Counted from the first letter of the stretch, positions 26,582 through 34,511 are shown. The stretch: DNA of 64,000 bases from Ideonella oryzae (GCF_024055665.1 NZ_JAMXMC010000001.1:1-64000); one strand, 5' to 3'. Notes: generated by a model not told the origin, from the sequence alone. Numbers and translations: made by a program.

Positions 26582-27565
26582 ATGTCCTGGCTCGACAGCG
26601 TGCAATCCCGGCTCAGCCTGCCGGTCATCGCCTCGCCGATGTTCATCGTCTCGAACCCGCGCCTGGTGGCCGCGGAGTGCAAGGCCGGCATCGTCGGCTC
26701 CTTCCCGGCGCTCAATGCCCGCCCGGCCGAACTGCTGGACGAGTGGCTGACCCAGCTCAAGGCCGAACTGGCCACCCATGACGCGGCCCACCCCGACCGC
26801 CCGGCCGCGCCCTTTGCTGTCAACCAGATCTGCCACCGCAGCAACGACAGGCTGATGCGCGACATGGAGACCTGCGTCAAGCACCAGGTGCCCATCATCA
26901 TCACCAGCCTGCAGGTGTCGGCCGAGCTGGTGGCCGCGGCGCACAGCTACGGCGGCGTGGTCTTCCATGACGTGATCTCCATCCGCCATGCCGAGAAGGC
27001 CATCGAGGCCGGCGTGGACGGCCTGATCCTGGTCTGCGCGGGCGCGGGCGGCCATGCCGGCACGCTGAGCCCTTTCGCCCTGCTGCCCGAGATCCGCCGC
27101 ATCTTCCAGGGCCCCATCGCCCTGGCGGGCGCCATCGCCAACGGCCAGTCCATCCTGGCGGCCCAGGCCATGGGCGCGGACTTCGCCTACATGGGCACCC
27201 GCTTCATCGCCACGCAGGAGGCCAACGCGGTGGACGCCTACAAGCAGATGCTGGTGGACACCCGCGCCGAGGACATCGTCTATTCCTCGCTGTTCACCGG
27301 CGTGCCGGGCAACTACCTCAAGCCCAGCATCGCCGCCGCCGGCATGGACCCCGACATGCTGCCCAGCGCCGACAAGAGCAAGATGGACTTCGGATCGGGC
27401 GGCAACAGCGCCGCCAAGGCCTGGCGCGACATCTGGGGCGCCGGCCAGGGCGTGGGTTCCATCGACAGCGTGCCCAGCGTGGCCGAACTGGTGGACCAGC
27501 TCAAGGCCGAGTACCGCGAGGCCCGCGAGGACATCGCCCGCCGGGCCGCGCGCTTCGGCGCCTGA
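26582..27565 (+). CDS. nitronate monooxygenase family (2-nitropropane dioxygenase-like) flavoprotein
   Basis: This 327-residue FMN-dependent TIM-barrel protein has an N-terminal PVIASPMFIVSNPRLVAAEC, the ITSLQVSAELVAAAHSYGG strand and the phosphate-binding GLILVCAGAGGHAGTLSPFA. The second FMN segment (IALAGAIANGQSILAAQAMG, then ADFAYMGTRFIAT) follows. The GAGGHxG motif carries the His used in the family. Members oxidise nitronates or act as enoyl reductase-like enzymes, so the substrate remains open. A strong ribosome site (GAAGGAG) precedes the ATG. It is divergent from a TetR repressor, which fits inducible detoxification. Confidence 0.9.
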   Translation: MSWLDSVQSRLSLPVIASPMFIVSNPRLVAAECKAGIVGSFPALNARPAELLDEWLTQLKAELATHDAAHPDRPAAPFAVNQICHRSNDRLMRDMETCVKHQVPIIITSLQVSAELVAAAHSYGGVVFHDVISIRHAEKAIEAGVDGLILVCAGAGGHAGTLSPFALLPEIRRIFQGPIALAGAIANGQSILAAQAMGADFAYMGTRFIATQEANAVDAYKQMLVDTRAEDIVYSSLFTGVPGNYLKPSIAAAGMDPDMLPSADKSKMDFGSGGNSAAKAWRDIWGAGQGVGSIDSVPSVAELVDQLKAEYREAREDIARRAARFGA

Positions 27566-27578
27566 CCTGCAAGAAAGA

Positions 27579-27609
27579 GCCCGCCCCGCGCGGTCGGCGC
27601 GGGGCGGGC
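27579..27609. terminator. strong GC hairpin between convergent genes
   Basis: GCCCGCCCCGCGC and GCGCGGGGCGGGC form a perfect 13-bp stem with a 5-nt loop (GGTCG). Read on the minus strand the stem is followed by GCTCTTTCTT, a U-rich run that fits termination of the YccA-like gene (stop at 27632). On the plus strand the tail is GTGTCGGG, so it would be a weaker stop for the nitronate monooxygenase gene. Confidence 0.75.
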
Positions 27610-27631
27610 GTGTCGGGCCGGGCTCAGGCCC

Positions 27632-28333
27632 TCACTCGTCGCTGCCGCCGATGCCGAACAGGCTCAGCAGGCTGGTGAACAGGTAGAAGAGCGAGACATA
27701 GAGGCTGACGGTGGCCAGCACATAGTTGGTCTCACCGCCGTTCACGATGCGGCTGGTCTCGAACAGGATCATCCCGGCCGACAGCAGCGCCACCATGCCC
27801 GACACCGCCAGACCCAGGGCCGGCATCTGCAGGAACACCGCGCCCAAGCCGGCGATCAGGGCGATGACCATGCCGGCGAACAGAAAGCCGCCCATGAAGC
27901 TGAAGTCGCGCCGGGTCGTCAGCACCCAGGCGGACAAGGCCAGGAAGGTGACACCCGTGGCCGCCAGGGCCAACATCACCGTCTGCGCGCCGCCCGGCAG
28001 CGCCAGCATGCGGGCCAGCACCGGGCCGAGCGTGTAGCCCATGAAGCCGGTCAGGGCGAACACCAGGGGCAGCGCCCAGCCGCTGTTCTGCAGCCGGTGG
28101 ATGCCGAACAGCAGGCCGAAGTAGCCGACCAGCGTCAGCAGCAGCCCCGGGGCCGGCAACTGCCAGGCCACGCCGGCGGCGGCCACGGCCGCGCTGAACA
28201 GCAGGGTCATGGCCAGCAGGGCATAGGTGTTGCGCAGCACGCGGTCGGCGCTGGCACTGCGCACGCCGCGCAGGGGCACCGCCACGGCCGGTGCAGCACG
28301 GGCGGTCGAAACGTTGGAAGACAGGGGGTTCAT
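27632..28333 (-). CDS. Bax inhibitor-1/YccA family membrane protein
   Basis: This 233-residue inner-membrane protein has about seven hydrophobic helices. The BI-1/YccA hallmarks are RVLRNTYALLAMTLLFSAAV at the start of TM1, GFMGYTLGPVLA, and the final hydrophobic segment with its conserved acidic residues (ILFETSRIVNGGETNYVLAT before VSLYVSLFYLFTSLLSLFGI). E. coli YccA modulates the FtsH protease; other members are pH-sensitive calcium leak channels. The gene follows a frameshifted HPF-like gene in the same direction (32-bp gap) and ends at a strong hairpin. Confidence 0.9.
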   Translation of the reverse strand: MNPLSSNVSTARAAPAVAVPLRGVRSASADRVLRNTYALLAMTLLFSAAVAAAGVAWQLPAPGLLLTLVGYFGLLFGIHRLQNSGWALPLVFALTGFMGYTLGPVLARMLALPGGAQTVMLALAATGVTFLALSAWVLTTRRDFSFMGGFLFAGMVIALIAGLGAVFLQMPALGLAVSGMVALLSAGMILFETSRIVNGGETNYVLATVSLYVSLFYLFTSLLSLFGIGGSDE

Positions 28334-28365
28334 GATGGGATCCTCGGTCGGGCTTCAGTCGGGTT

Positions 28366-28696
28366 TCAAACAGCTTCGGGCAGGCGCTGACGCATGCGAC
28401 GGGTGTCGCTGCCGCGGCGCCACTGGCGCAGCAGGAAGCGCGCGGCACGCGCCAGCGCGTCGTTGAGCGCCGCGCGCCAGTCGCTCGCCACGGACGTGAC
28501 GACCACGGCACCGGCACCCTCGGCATGCAGGGCCACCTGGCAGCGCTTGTCGACGCCACCGCGGGGGCCGTTCTCGTCCCACATCTGCACGGGGCACGCG
28601 CGCGCCCAGGCGACGCAGCACGAAGCGCACGCGCCGCTCGGTCAGTTCGCGCAGCTCGGCCGCGCCCGGATGGCGGGGTTTGAAGAGCACTTTCAT
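28366..28696 (-). pseudogene. HPF/RaiA-like ribosome-associated protein gene with a frameshift
   Basis: Two overlapping frames together spell a protein of the hibernation-promoting-factor type. The first (ATG at 28696) encodes MKVLFKPRHPGAAELRELTE and RRVRFVLRRLGARVP. The second continues VQMWDENGPRGGVDKRCQVA, VVVTSVASDWRAALNDALAR and ends RRMRQRLPEAV at 28366. The switch lies near 28590-28596, around a GGGG run (28591-28594). One extra base there, or loss of two or eight relative to relatives, would explain it. Read straight, frame 1 runs on to 28355 as Arg-rich nonsense. It may be a true pseudogene or an assembly or sequencing error. It is upstream of the YccA-like gene and divergent from the TerB-like gene. 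Confidence 0.72.
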
Positions 28697-28758
28697 CGGG
28701 GTCTCCAGTGAGTGACGGGGTGCCCACACTGTCGGCGCTTTCGGGCGCCTGAAAAAGC

Positions 28759-28802
28759 AGTGTTTTGAGAACACTTACTTCGGAAAAACAGGAACATTTC
28801 CG
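28759..28802. promoter_or_regulatory. AT-rich divergent promoter with two inverted repeats
   Basis: AGTGTT/AACACT with a 5-nt spacer (28759-28775) and CGGAAA/TTTCCG with a 10-nt spacer (28781-28802) lie in a 189-bp gap. The gap separates the frameshifted HPF-like gene (start 28696) from the TerB-like gene (start 28886). The stretch is clearly more AT-rich than its surroundings. A regulatory role is inferred; no cognate regulator is adjacent. Confidence 0.35.
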
Positions 28803-28885
28803 GAGCCTTCTGGGGCACAGTGCGGCTCGTCGCCCCCCATGGTCGCCCCCCCTCTCATCGGAATGGATCGGAAAGGACCCCGCTC

Positions 28886-29308
28886 ATGCGCAGCTATCCC
28901 CGCAACAGCCCTGAAGCCAGCGCCCGCCTCCTCGCGCTGGTGCTGATCTCCGACGGCCATGTCTGCCGCTCGGAGATCGAGGCCCTGCAGCAACTGCAGG
29001 TGGAAGCCGCACTCGGGCTGAGGCCTGGCCATTTCGCCCAGGTGATGCACACCCTGTGCGAAGACCTGCTAGCCAGCGCCTATGGCAGCGGCGCGCCGAC
29101 ATGCCGCGTGGACGACGCCACGCTGGCCTCGCTGCTGGCGGAAGTGGACGACCCGCTGCTGCAGGCCAAGGTGATGCGGCTGGCCGACGACCTGGCCCAG
29201 GCGGATCGCCATCTGGCCGAAGCCGAAGCCAAGGTGCTGTCGGCCGCGCACCGGCAGTGGCGCATCCCGGGGGCTACTCTGGCCAGCGCCGGCCCGGCGA
29301 CGCCCTGA
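28886..29308 (+). CDS. TerB-like (tellurite resistance TerB fold) protein
   Basis: This 140-residue all-helical protein has a TerB-like start (ASARLLALVLISDGHVCRSE and IEALQQL). It resembles TerB/DjlA-type domains, in which an acidic residue after 'DGH' or 'DG' contributes to metal binding. The middle contains LADDLAQADRHLAEAEAKVL, typical of the domain end. It is cytosolic. The ATG at 28886 was chosen since it starts the fold; an upstream ATG at 28820 would add 22 residues with no homology pattern. It lies near the TerC gene (30.4 kb), which suggests a stress or metal theme, but the two are not one operon. Confidence 0.7.
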   Translation: MRSYPRNSPEASARLLALVLISDGHVCRSEIEALQQLQVEAALGLRPGHFAQVMHTLCEDLLASAYGSGAPTCRVDDATLASLLAEVDDPLLQAKVMRLADDLAQADRHLAEAEAKVLSAAHRQWRIPGATLASAGPATP

Positions 29309-29336
29309 CCGCCAGCCTGAAGCGCGGTATCCGCTA

Positions 29337-30230
29337 TCAGCCGCCCGCGCGGGCCTGCGCGGCGTCCATCACCTGCTGCACCAGCGGATGGTGCCGCCCA
29401 CGGCGGGACACGATGGCGTGGATCTCCTCCTGCACGCCTTCGCTGCTGCCCAGCAGGCGCAGGCCGCGCAGCAGGCCCATGTCGTCTGCGCCCAGCCGGC
29501 TGACCGGGAACACCCCCAGCCCGCGCGCGGCGAACACGGCCAGCAGCGCGCTGTCCTCGAACTCGCCGACGATGCGCGGCCGCAGGCCCTGCGCCTCGAA
29601 CCAATGGTCCAGCGTCGCCCGCAGGGCCGAATGGCCGGTGGGCAGCAACACCGGCAGCTCGTCCAGGCACAGGGGAAAGCGCTGGCGCTCGGCCCGCCCC
29701 GCCCACTGGGCCGGCCCGTACCAATCGACCGGGGCGTTCACCAGGCGTTCGCTGGACAGGCGCAGATTGGGGTTGCGCGGTGCCGCCTGGCCCGCCAACA
29801 CCAGATCCAGGTGGTGCAGCGCCAGCTCGCCCAGCAGCTGCTCGAACTCGCCGTCGTGGCAGACCAGGCGCAGGTTCGGGGTGGCCAGCACGGGCGCCAG
29901 CAAGGCATGGGCGGCCAGTTTGGAGAGGCCGTCCGAAAAGCCCACCGCCAGACGTACCACCGGGCCGCTGGCGGCCTGCCGCACCTCATCGGGGATGACC
30001 TGGCCGATCTGGAAGATCTCCTCGGCCCGGGCGAAGGCGGCCTGGCCCGCCTCGGTGAGCGCCACGCCGCGCCCGGCGGGCTTGAGCAGCTGGTGGCCCA
30101 GCGCCTTCTCCAGCTCACGCACCTGGGCGCTAATGGTCTGCACCGCCATGCCCAGGCGATCCGCGGCTCGGGCAAAACCGCCTTCCTTGGTGACCACCCA
30201 GAAGTAGTGCAAATGGCGGTAGTTCAGCAT
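29337..30230 (-). CDS. nhaR: LysR family regulator, NhaR-like
   Basis: This 297-residue LysR protein has the distinctive NhaR N-terminus (MLNYRHLHYFWVVTKEGGFA then AADRLGMAVQTISAQVRELE) and the NhaR-type effector domain text (FPLCLDELPVLLPTGHSALR, VGEFEDSALLAVFAARGLGV, FPVSRLGADDM). E. coli NhaR activates the Na+/H+ antiporter gene nhaA in response to sodium. Here the divergent neighbour is a TerC/Alx-type gene instead of an antiporter, so it may control a pH- or metal-linked membrane protein. The shared promoter is 136 bp. Confidence 0.85.
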   Translation of the reverse strand: MLNYRHLHYFWVVTKEGGFARAADRLGMAVQTISAQVRELEKALGHQLLKPAGRGVALTEAGQAAFARAEEIFQIGQVIPDEVRQAASGPVVRLAVGFSDGLSKLAAHALLAPVLATPNLRLVCHDGEFEQLLGELALHHLDLVLAGQAAPRNPNLRLSSERLVNAPVDWYGPAQWAGRAERQRFPLCLDELPVLLPTGHSALRATLDHWFEAQGLRPRIVGEFEDSALLAVFAARGLGVFPVSRLGADDMGLLRGLRLLGSSEGVQEEIHAIVSRRGRHHPLVQQVMDAAQARAGG

Positions 30231-30366
30231 GCGGGCCTCGCTGGTGGCAGTTCGGTGCGGGAAATCCGAATCTTAGTGGCGCAAAACGCTGATTTGTTCG
30301 CACCCCTTCTCTGCGCACACTGCGCCTCGTCGGTGCCATCACCACAGCCATTTCTGAGAGCCTCGC

Positions 30367-31337
30367 ATGGACCTCCTGCTCCCCTTCCTCTTCGCGGATT
30401 TCATGGGCAAGCCGGCCTGGATCTGGCTGCTCTTCATCGCCATCGTCATCGCCCTGCTGGCCTTCGACCTGGGCGTGCTGCACCAGGACGACTGCGAGAT
30501 CGGCGTGCGCGAGAGCCTGCTGCTGTCGGCCGGCTACATCAGCGTGGCGCTGCTGTTCGGCGCCTGGGTCTGGTGGTATCTGGGCGCACCAAGCGACATG
30601 GACTACTGCACCGGTTCATGATCGAGAAGTCGCTGTCCATGGACAACGTCTTCGTGATCGCGCTGATCTTCACCTTCTTCGCCATCCCGCGGCAGTACCA
30701 GCACCGCGTGCTGTTCTGGGGCATCCTGGGGGTGATCGTGCTGCGGGCCCTGATGATCGGCCTGGGCGCCACGCTGGTCAGCCAGTTCAACGGCGTGCTC
30801 TACCTGTTCGGCGCCTTCCTGGTCATCACCGGCGTGAAGATGTGGTTCATCGCCGACCACACGCCCGACATCGCCCACAACCCGGTGCTGAAGCTCCTGA
30901 AGCGGCACATGCGGGTGACCGACGGTCTGCGCGGCAACGCCTTCTGGGTGCGCGAACGCGACGCGGCCACCGGTCAGGTCACGCGCTTTGCCACGCCGCT
31001 GCTGCTGGCCCTGGTGCTGGTGGAGTGCGTGGACCTGGTGTTCGCGGTCGATTCGGTGCCGGCCATCTTCGCCATCACCACCGACCCCTTCATCGTCTAC
31101 ACCAGCAACATCTTCGCCATCCTGGGCCTGCGGGCGCTGTCCTTCGCCCCGGCGGCCATGATCCACCGCTTCAAGTACCTCAAGTACGCGCTGGCCCTGG
31201 TGCTGGTGTTCATCGGCGGCAAGATCTTCCTGGTGGGCCTGGTCGGCAAGATCCCAGCAACGCTCTCGCTGAGCGTGACCTTCGGCCTGATCGCCGGCGG
31301 CGTGCTGGTGTCGCTGTGGAAGACCCGGGCAACCTGA
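30367..31337 (+). pseudogene. TerC/Alx family membrane protein gene split by a frameshift
   Basis: ORF 1 (30367-30621) encodes the first 84 residues of a TerC protein (KPAWIWLLFIAIVIALLAFD, LGVLHQDDCEIGVRESLLLS) and stops right after MDYCTGS. ORF 2 continues without loss: MIEKSLSMDNVFVIALIFTF, YQHRVLFWGILGVIVLRALM, LVECVDLVFAVDSVPAIFAI and the final helices to 31337. One missing T near 30615-30617 (GGTTCATG instead of GGTTTCATG) explains the break. The conserved acidic membrane motifs (SMDNVF, DLVFAVDSVPA) are intact. By chance or selection the break creates an ATGA overlap (ATG 30618, TGA 30619-30621), so a two-piece protein is conceivable. TerC/Alx proteins are linked to manganese export and metal or pH stress. 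Confidence 0.8.
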
Positions 31338-31378
31338 GCCAGCCGAGGCCGCCGAAGACGGCCCCAGGCAGCGGCACT

Positions 31379-31477
31379 TATCGCCCTCACGCGATAGCCT
31401 GAAGATATCTTATGAAGCCGATATCTTGCGTTCATCGCTCAAAGGCGATAAGGTGTGGAAATCGCCTTGAACCGATT
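31379..31477. promoter_or_regulatory. four phased HipB-type operators upstream of hipBA
   Basis: Four sites fit the pattern NATCN-N8-CGATN: TATCG-N8-CGATA (31379-31396), TATCT-N8-CGATA (31406-31423), CATCG-N8-CGATA (31433-31450) and AATCG-N8-CGATT (31460-31477). Their starts are exactly 27 bp apart. E. coli hipBA also has four operators, of the form TATCC-N8-GGATA. The array fills the gap before the hipB GTG start (31483) and must overlap its promoter, giving cooperative autorepression by HipB or HipBA (inferred). Confidence 0.8.
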
Positions 31478-31482
31478 CCCCT

Positions 31483-31767
31483 GTGGACTATCCCCTCCCC
31501 CTGTCCAGCCAGCTGCAGCCCCTGCTCAAGTCCCTGCGCAAGGCACGCCGCCTGACCCAGGCCCAGCTCGCCCAGCGCCTGGGCGTGGTGCAGTCACGGG
31601 TGGCCGACATCGAGCGCAACCCCGGCGCCATCAGCGTAGAGCAGCTGCTGCAGCTGCTGGCCCTGCTGGATGCCCAGCTGGTGGTGCGGGACGTCCCGCC
31701 GCCGCCCGCGGGCCCGGCCACGCTCACTGGCGACGTGAGCGCCAGCCCGCCGCGCGGCCAGTGGTGA
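31483..31767 (+). CDS. hipB: HipB-like antitoxin, Xre-type HTH protein
   Basis: This 94-residue protein has an Xre/Cro HTH (about 18-70: LLKSLRKARRLTQAQLAQRL, GVVQSRVADIERNPGAISVE) and a flexible Pro-rich C-terminal tail of the kind degraded in HipB antitoxins. The start codon is GTG at 31483. hipA follows 4 nt after the stop. It would bind HipA and the four phased operators upstream, repressing the operon. Confidence 0.85.
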   Translation: MDYPLPLSSQLQPLLKSLRKARRLTQAQLAQRLGVVQSRVADIERNPGAISVEQLLQLLALLDAQLVVRDVPPPPAGPATLTGDVSASPPRGQW

Positions 31768-31771
31768 ACCC

Positions 31772-33112
31772 ATGAGCACGGCCACCGCCAGCGAGCTCTG
31801 GGTGTGGATGAACGGCGAGCCGGTGGGCCGCTGGCAGCGCACCCGCAGCGGCGGGCACCGCTTCGTCTACGAAGCCGCCTGGCTCGCTTCGCCCCGGGCG
31901 CGGCCGCTGTCGCTGTCCCTGCCCATCACGCCGGACCGCACCGTGGCCGGGCCGGCGGTGGCCCACTTCTTCGACAACCTGCTGCCCGATGACGAGCGCA
32001 TCCGCCGCCGGGTCAGCGCACGTTTCCAGGTCGGCTCCACCGAGGTGTTCGCGCTGCTGCAGGCCATCGGACGCGACTGCGTGGGTGCGGTGCAGCTGCT
32101 GCCGCCCGGTCAGCCGCCCACCGGCTTCGACCGCGTGGCCTGCACGCCCATGGACGAAGCCGCGGTGGCCCGCCACCTGCGCGGCGTGGCTGCCGAACCC
32201 GGGCTGGGCGGCCAGCTGCCGGCCGACGATCTGCGCATCTCCATCGCCGGCGCCCAGGAGAAGACCGCGCTGCTGCAGGTGGACGGCCAATGGTGCCGCC
32301 CGCAGGGCGCCACGCCCACCACGCACATCCTCAAGCTGCCGCTGGGCCTGGTGGGCGGCCGCCGGCTGGACCTGACGCACTCGGTCCACAACGAATGGCT
32401 GTGCGCCCAACTGCTCGGCGCGCTGGGCCTGCCGGTGGCCCGCACCGAGATCGCCCACTTCGGCCGCGAGACGGTGCTGGTGGTTGAGCGCTTTGACCGC
32501 CAGTGGGTGGACGGCCCGCAGCCCTGGATCGCCCGCATCCCGCAGGAGGACTTTTGCCAGGCCCTGGGCGTGGCCCCGCAGGACAAGTACGAAGCCCAGG
32601 GCGGGCCGGGACTGGAACGCTGCCTGCAGCTGCTGCGCGGCAGTGTGGACGCCGCCAACGACATCCGCCACTTCCTGTGCGCCCAGCTGGCCTTCTGGTT
32701 GCTGGCCGCCACCGACGGCCACGCCAAGAACTTCTCGCTCTTCCTGCTGCCGGGCGGGCGCTACCGGATGACGCCGCTGTACGACGTGATCTCGCTGTGG
32801 CCGGTCATCGGCCCGGGGGACAACCAGGTGCGCTGGCAGGAGGCCAAGCTGGCCATGGCCTTGCGCTCGAAGAATGTGCACTACGAGCTGGCCCGCATCC
32901 AGACCCGCCACTGGCAGGCGCTGGCCCAGCGCAGCGGCGCCGAGGGCTGTTGGGAGGCGATGCAGGCCCTGGTGGCCCGTGCGGGCCCGGCCATCGACGC
33001 GGTGCAGGCGCGCCTGCCGGTCGGCTTTCCGCAGCGCACGGCGCGGGCGGTCTTCGACGGGCTGCGCAGGCAGGTGACGGCCTGGGAGGCCGGGCTGCCC
33101 GCGCGGGGCTAG
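31772..33112 (+). CDS. hipA: HipA-like serine/threonine kinase toxin
   Basis: This 446-residue kinase matches E. coli HipA throughout its length. Motifs are HFFDNLLPDDERIRRR near the N-terminus, DDLRISIAGAQEKTALL carrying the autophosphorylated Ser (S157 here), TPTTHILKLPLG, VVERFDRQW, IPQEDFCQALG, KYEAQGGPG, the catalytic segment ATDGHAKNFS (D315, N320) and the metal-binding PLYDVIS. E. coli HipA phosphorylates glutamyl-tRNA synthetase, and other HipA kinases act on other aminoacyl-tRNA synthetases. All key residues are present, so the toxin looks active and is presumably held by HipB. No HipS-type extra gene is seen. Confidence 0.92.
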   Translation: MSTATASELWVWMNGEPVGRWQRTRSGGHRFVYEAAWLASPRARPLSLSLPITPDRTVAGPAVAHFFDNLLPDDERIRRRVSARFQVGSTEVFALLQAIGRDCVGAVQLLPPGQPPTGFDRVACTPMDEAAVARHLRGVAAEPGLGGQLPADDLRISIAGAQEKTALLQVDGQWCRPQGATPTTHILKLPLGLVGGRRLDLTHSVHNEWLCAQLLGALGLPVARTEIAHFGRETVLVVERFDRQWVDGPQPWIARIPQEDFCQALGVAPQDKYEAQGGPGLERCLQLLRGSVDAANDIRHFLCAQLAFWLLAATDGHAKNFSLFLLPGGRYRMTPLYDVISLWPVIGPGDNQVRWQEAKLAMALRSKNVHYELARIQTRHWQALAQRSGAEGCWEAMQALVARAGPAIDAVQARLPVGFPQRTARAVFDGLRRQVTAWEAGLPARG

Positions 33113-33198
33113 CGGGGCGGCGGCTCGGCCATCTCCCCGCCAAGCTGCCGTTCAGGCCCGGCGAAGCGCCTGGGCGAGATCGGCTGGCTGAACGGTCG

Positions 33199-33339
33199 TC
33201 AGGCCGCCGGGGTGGGGAACACCACCTTGGAGGGCTGGGTGCCGTCCGACTTGCGGCGCTTGCGGCCGCTGGCCACCTTGCGGACTTGCTTGGCGGAAAC
33301 GGTCCGCTTGCCGATGCGCTTCTTCTTGGCCAGAGCCAT
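33199..33339 (-). CDS. very basic 46-residue protein, function unknown
   Basis: This is a short gene with a plausible ribosome site (AAAGGAT) before the ATG at 33339. The product begins MALAKKKRIGKRTVSAKQ and has about one third Lys/Arg, ending KVVFPTPAA. No signal or membrane segment is present. The charge and size suggest nucleic-acid or ribosome binding, but no family was recognised. It lies between hipA and the RES toxin gene, convergent with hipA. A longer in-frame extension exists upstream but has no ribosome site and antisense-like composition. Confidence 0.6.
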   Translation of the reverse strand: MALAKKKRIGKRTVSAKQVRKVASGRKRRKSDGTQPSKVVFPTPAA

Positions 33340-33403
33340 GACGATCCTTTGGAGTTGGGGGTAAAGACCGCAAGGATACAGCGGTGCTGAAACTTGGCGC
33401 CCC

Positions 33404-34108
33404 TCAGCCCGCCCACGCCCACTCATGCCGCTCCCGGCCCCGCCGGAACATGACTCGCGGCGCAGTGGCCTTGCAGTGCCAGGTCTGCTGGGTGGCGTCC
33501 AGGCCGCCGGGCGGCTCGGCCAGGCCGGCCGGGTCGAAGACCACGGCGCAGCGGTGGCCCGGTGCCCGCACCGAGGCATAGGCCAGCCACTGCACGCCGC
33601 GGATCTGGGCCGAGCGGGCCACGGCCTGGGGTGCACGGTAGTCGCTGTCGTGGGTCCACAGGGCCTGGGCCTGGTCCCAGGGCGGCTGGGTCAGGTCGAT
33701 GGCCAGGCCCTGGATGGCGCCCTGGAAAAAGGTGTGCTCGGTCAGCAGCTCGCGCCCGGCCAGGCCGGCGCTGTCCAGGATGAAACGGTGCCGCCAGTAG
33801 GCCACCTCGGCGCAGGCGGCATACAGCGTCTGCGCGCCGTACCACTGGCCCGGGCTGTGCGGCTCCCGAAAGCGGCTGGCGTGCGGTGGCCGGTAGCGAA
33901 AGGGCGTGGCCAGCAGGTAGTGCAACGGCCGGGCGGCCGGCGGCAGGGCAGGCTTGCTGCCTTCGAGCAGCTGCTCCAGCAGGTCCTGCTCGGCGGCGCT
34001 GTCCACCAGGCGCATGGTGGAGACCACATGCTGCGCCTCCACGCCGCGCCAGGCCAGGGTGGCCTGGGGGCGGATGTGCCCCTCGAACCAGTCGGGCTGC
34101 CAGTCCAT
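33404..34108 (-). CDS. RES domain toxin (predicted NAD+ phosphorylase)
   Basis: This 234-residue RES-domain protein shows the conserved Arg, Tyr and Glu of the family in HYLLATPFRYRPPHASRFRE, GQWYGAQTLYAACAEVAYWR and the later RSAQIRGVQWLAYASVR (Ser region). RES toxins such as MbcT degrade NAD+ and halt growth unless held by an Xre/MbcA-type antitoxin. The antitoxin gene lies directly upstream in the same direction with a 22-bp gap. The length is at the long end for the family because of an N-terminal extension (MDWQPDWFEGHIRPQATLAW). Confidence 0.88.
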   Translation of the reverse strand: MDWQPDWFEGHIRPQATLAWRGVEAQHVVSTMRLVDSAAEQDLLEQLLEGSKPALPPAARPLHYLLATPFRYRPPHASRFREPHSPGQWYGAQTLYAACAEVAYWRHRFILDSAGLAGRELLTEHTFFQGAIQGLAIDLTQPPWDQAQALWTHDSDYRAPQAVARSAQIRGVQWLAYASVRAPGHRCAVVFDPAGLAEPPGGLDATQQTWHCKATAPRVMFRRGRERHEWAWAG

Positions 34109-34130
34109 GCCGGGTCCGCGCGGCTGCGGC

Positions 34131-34511
34131 TCAGGCCGGGGCGCGCATCGCGTCCAGGTAGTTCAGCGTGGCCACCAGGCCCTCGGCCTTCTGGATGAGC
34201 TGCAGCGGCTCGCCGCCCAGGGCCTGGTTGTAGGAACCCATCCAGGCCAGGCGCTTCTGGTCGTCGGTGCCCACCAGGGCGTCCAGCGAACGGTAGACCC
34301 GCACCAGCAGCAGGGCCAGCTCGCCTTCCTTGGAATCGGGCGCCAGGCCCTTCTGGCCCTTGAGCAGGCGCGACACGGTGGGCTCGCTCAGGCCCAGGGT
34401 GCGGGCCAGGGTCACGCCCTTGAGGCCCAGCAGCGCGCTGGCCCGCGCGGTGGCCTTGGCCAGCACGGCGGCGGCATCGGGCGGGGTGATGGCCAAGGTT
34501 GAATATTTCAC
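34131..34511 (-). CDS. Xre/MbcA/ParS-type antitoxin for the RES toxin
   Basis: This 126-residue protein has an Xre-like HTH (ASALLGLKGVTLARTLGLSE, PTVSRLLKGQKGL) and a C-terminal antitoxin-binding domain (DUF2384-like). The latter includes LALLLVRVYRSLDALVGTDD and WMGSYNQALGGEPLQLIQKA, and ends VATLNYLDAM. The assigned start is a GTG at 34509-34511 that lies inside an inverted repeat and lacks a good ribosome site. A downstream start is possible. It is cotranscribed with the RES toxin and probably autorepresses. Confidence 0.85.
   Translation of the reverse strand: MKYSTLAITPPDAAAVLAKATARASALLGLKGVTLARTLGLSEPTVSRLLKGQKGLAPDSKEGELALLLVRVYRSLDALVGTDDQKRLAWMGSYNQALGGEPLQLIQKAEGLVATLNYLDAMRAPA

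Noticed and set aside
28586-28600. Programmed frameshifting in the HPF-like gene
   Set aside because: No slippery heptamer or following pseudoknot is evident, and HPF genes are not known to use recoding. Mutation or sequence error is simpler.
30231-30366. Possible yybP-ykoY (manganese) riboswitch before the TerC gene
   Set aside because: The whole gap to the divergent NhaR-like gene is 136 bp and shows no extended paired structure or the conserved loop sequences of that class.
30610-30621. Programmed frameshifting in the TerC gene
   Set aside because: GGTTCATGA is not a known slip site and the family is normally encoded in one frame. Coupled restart or error is more plausible.
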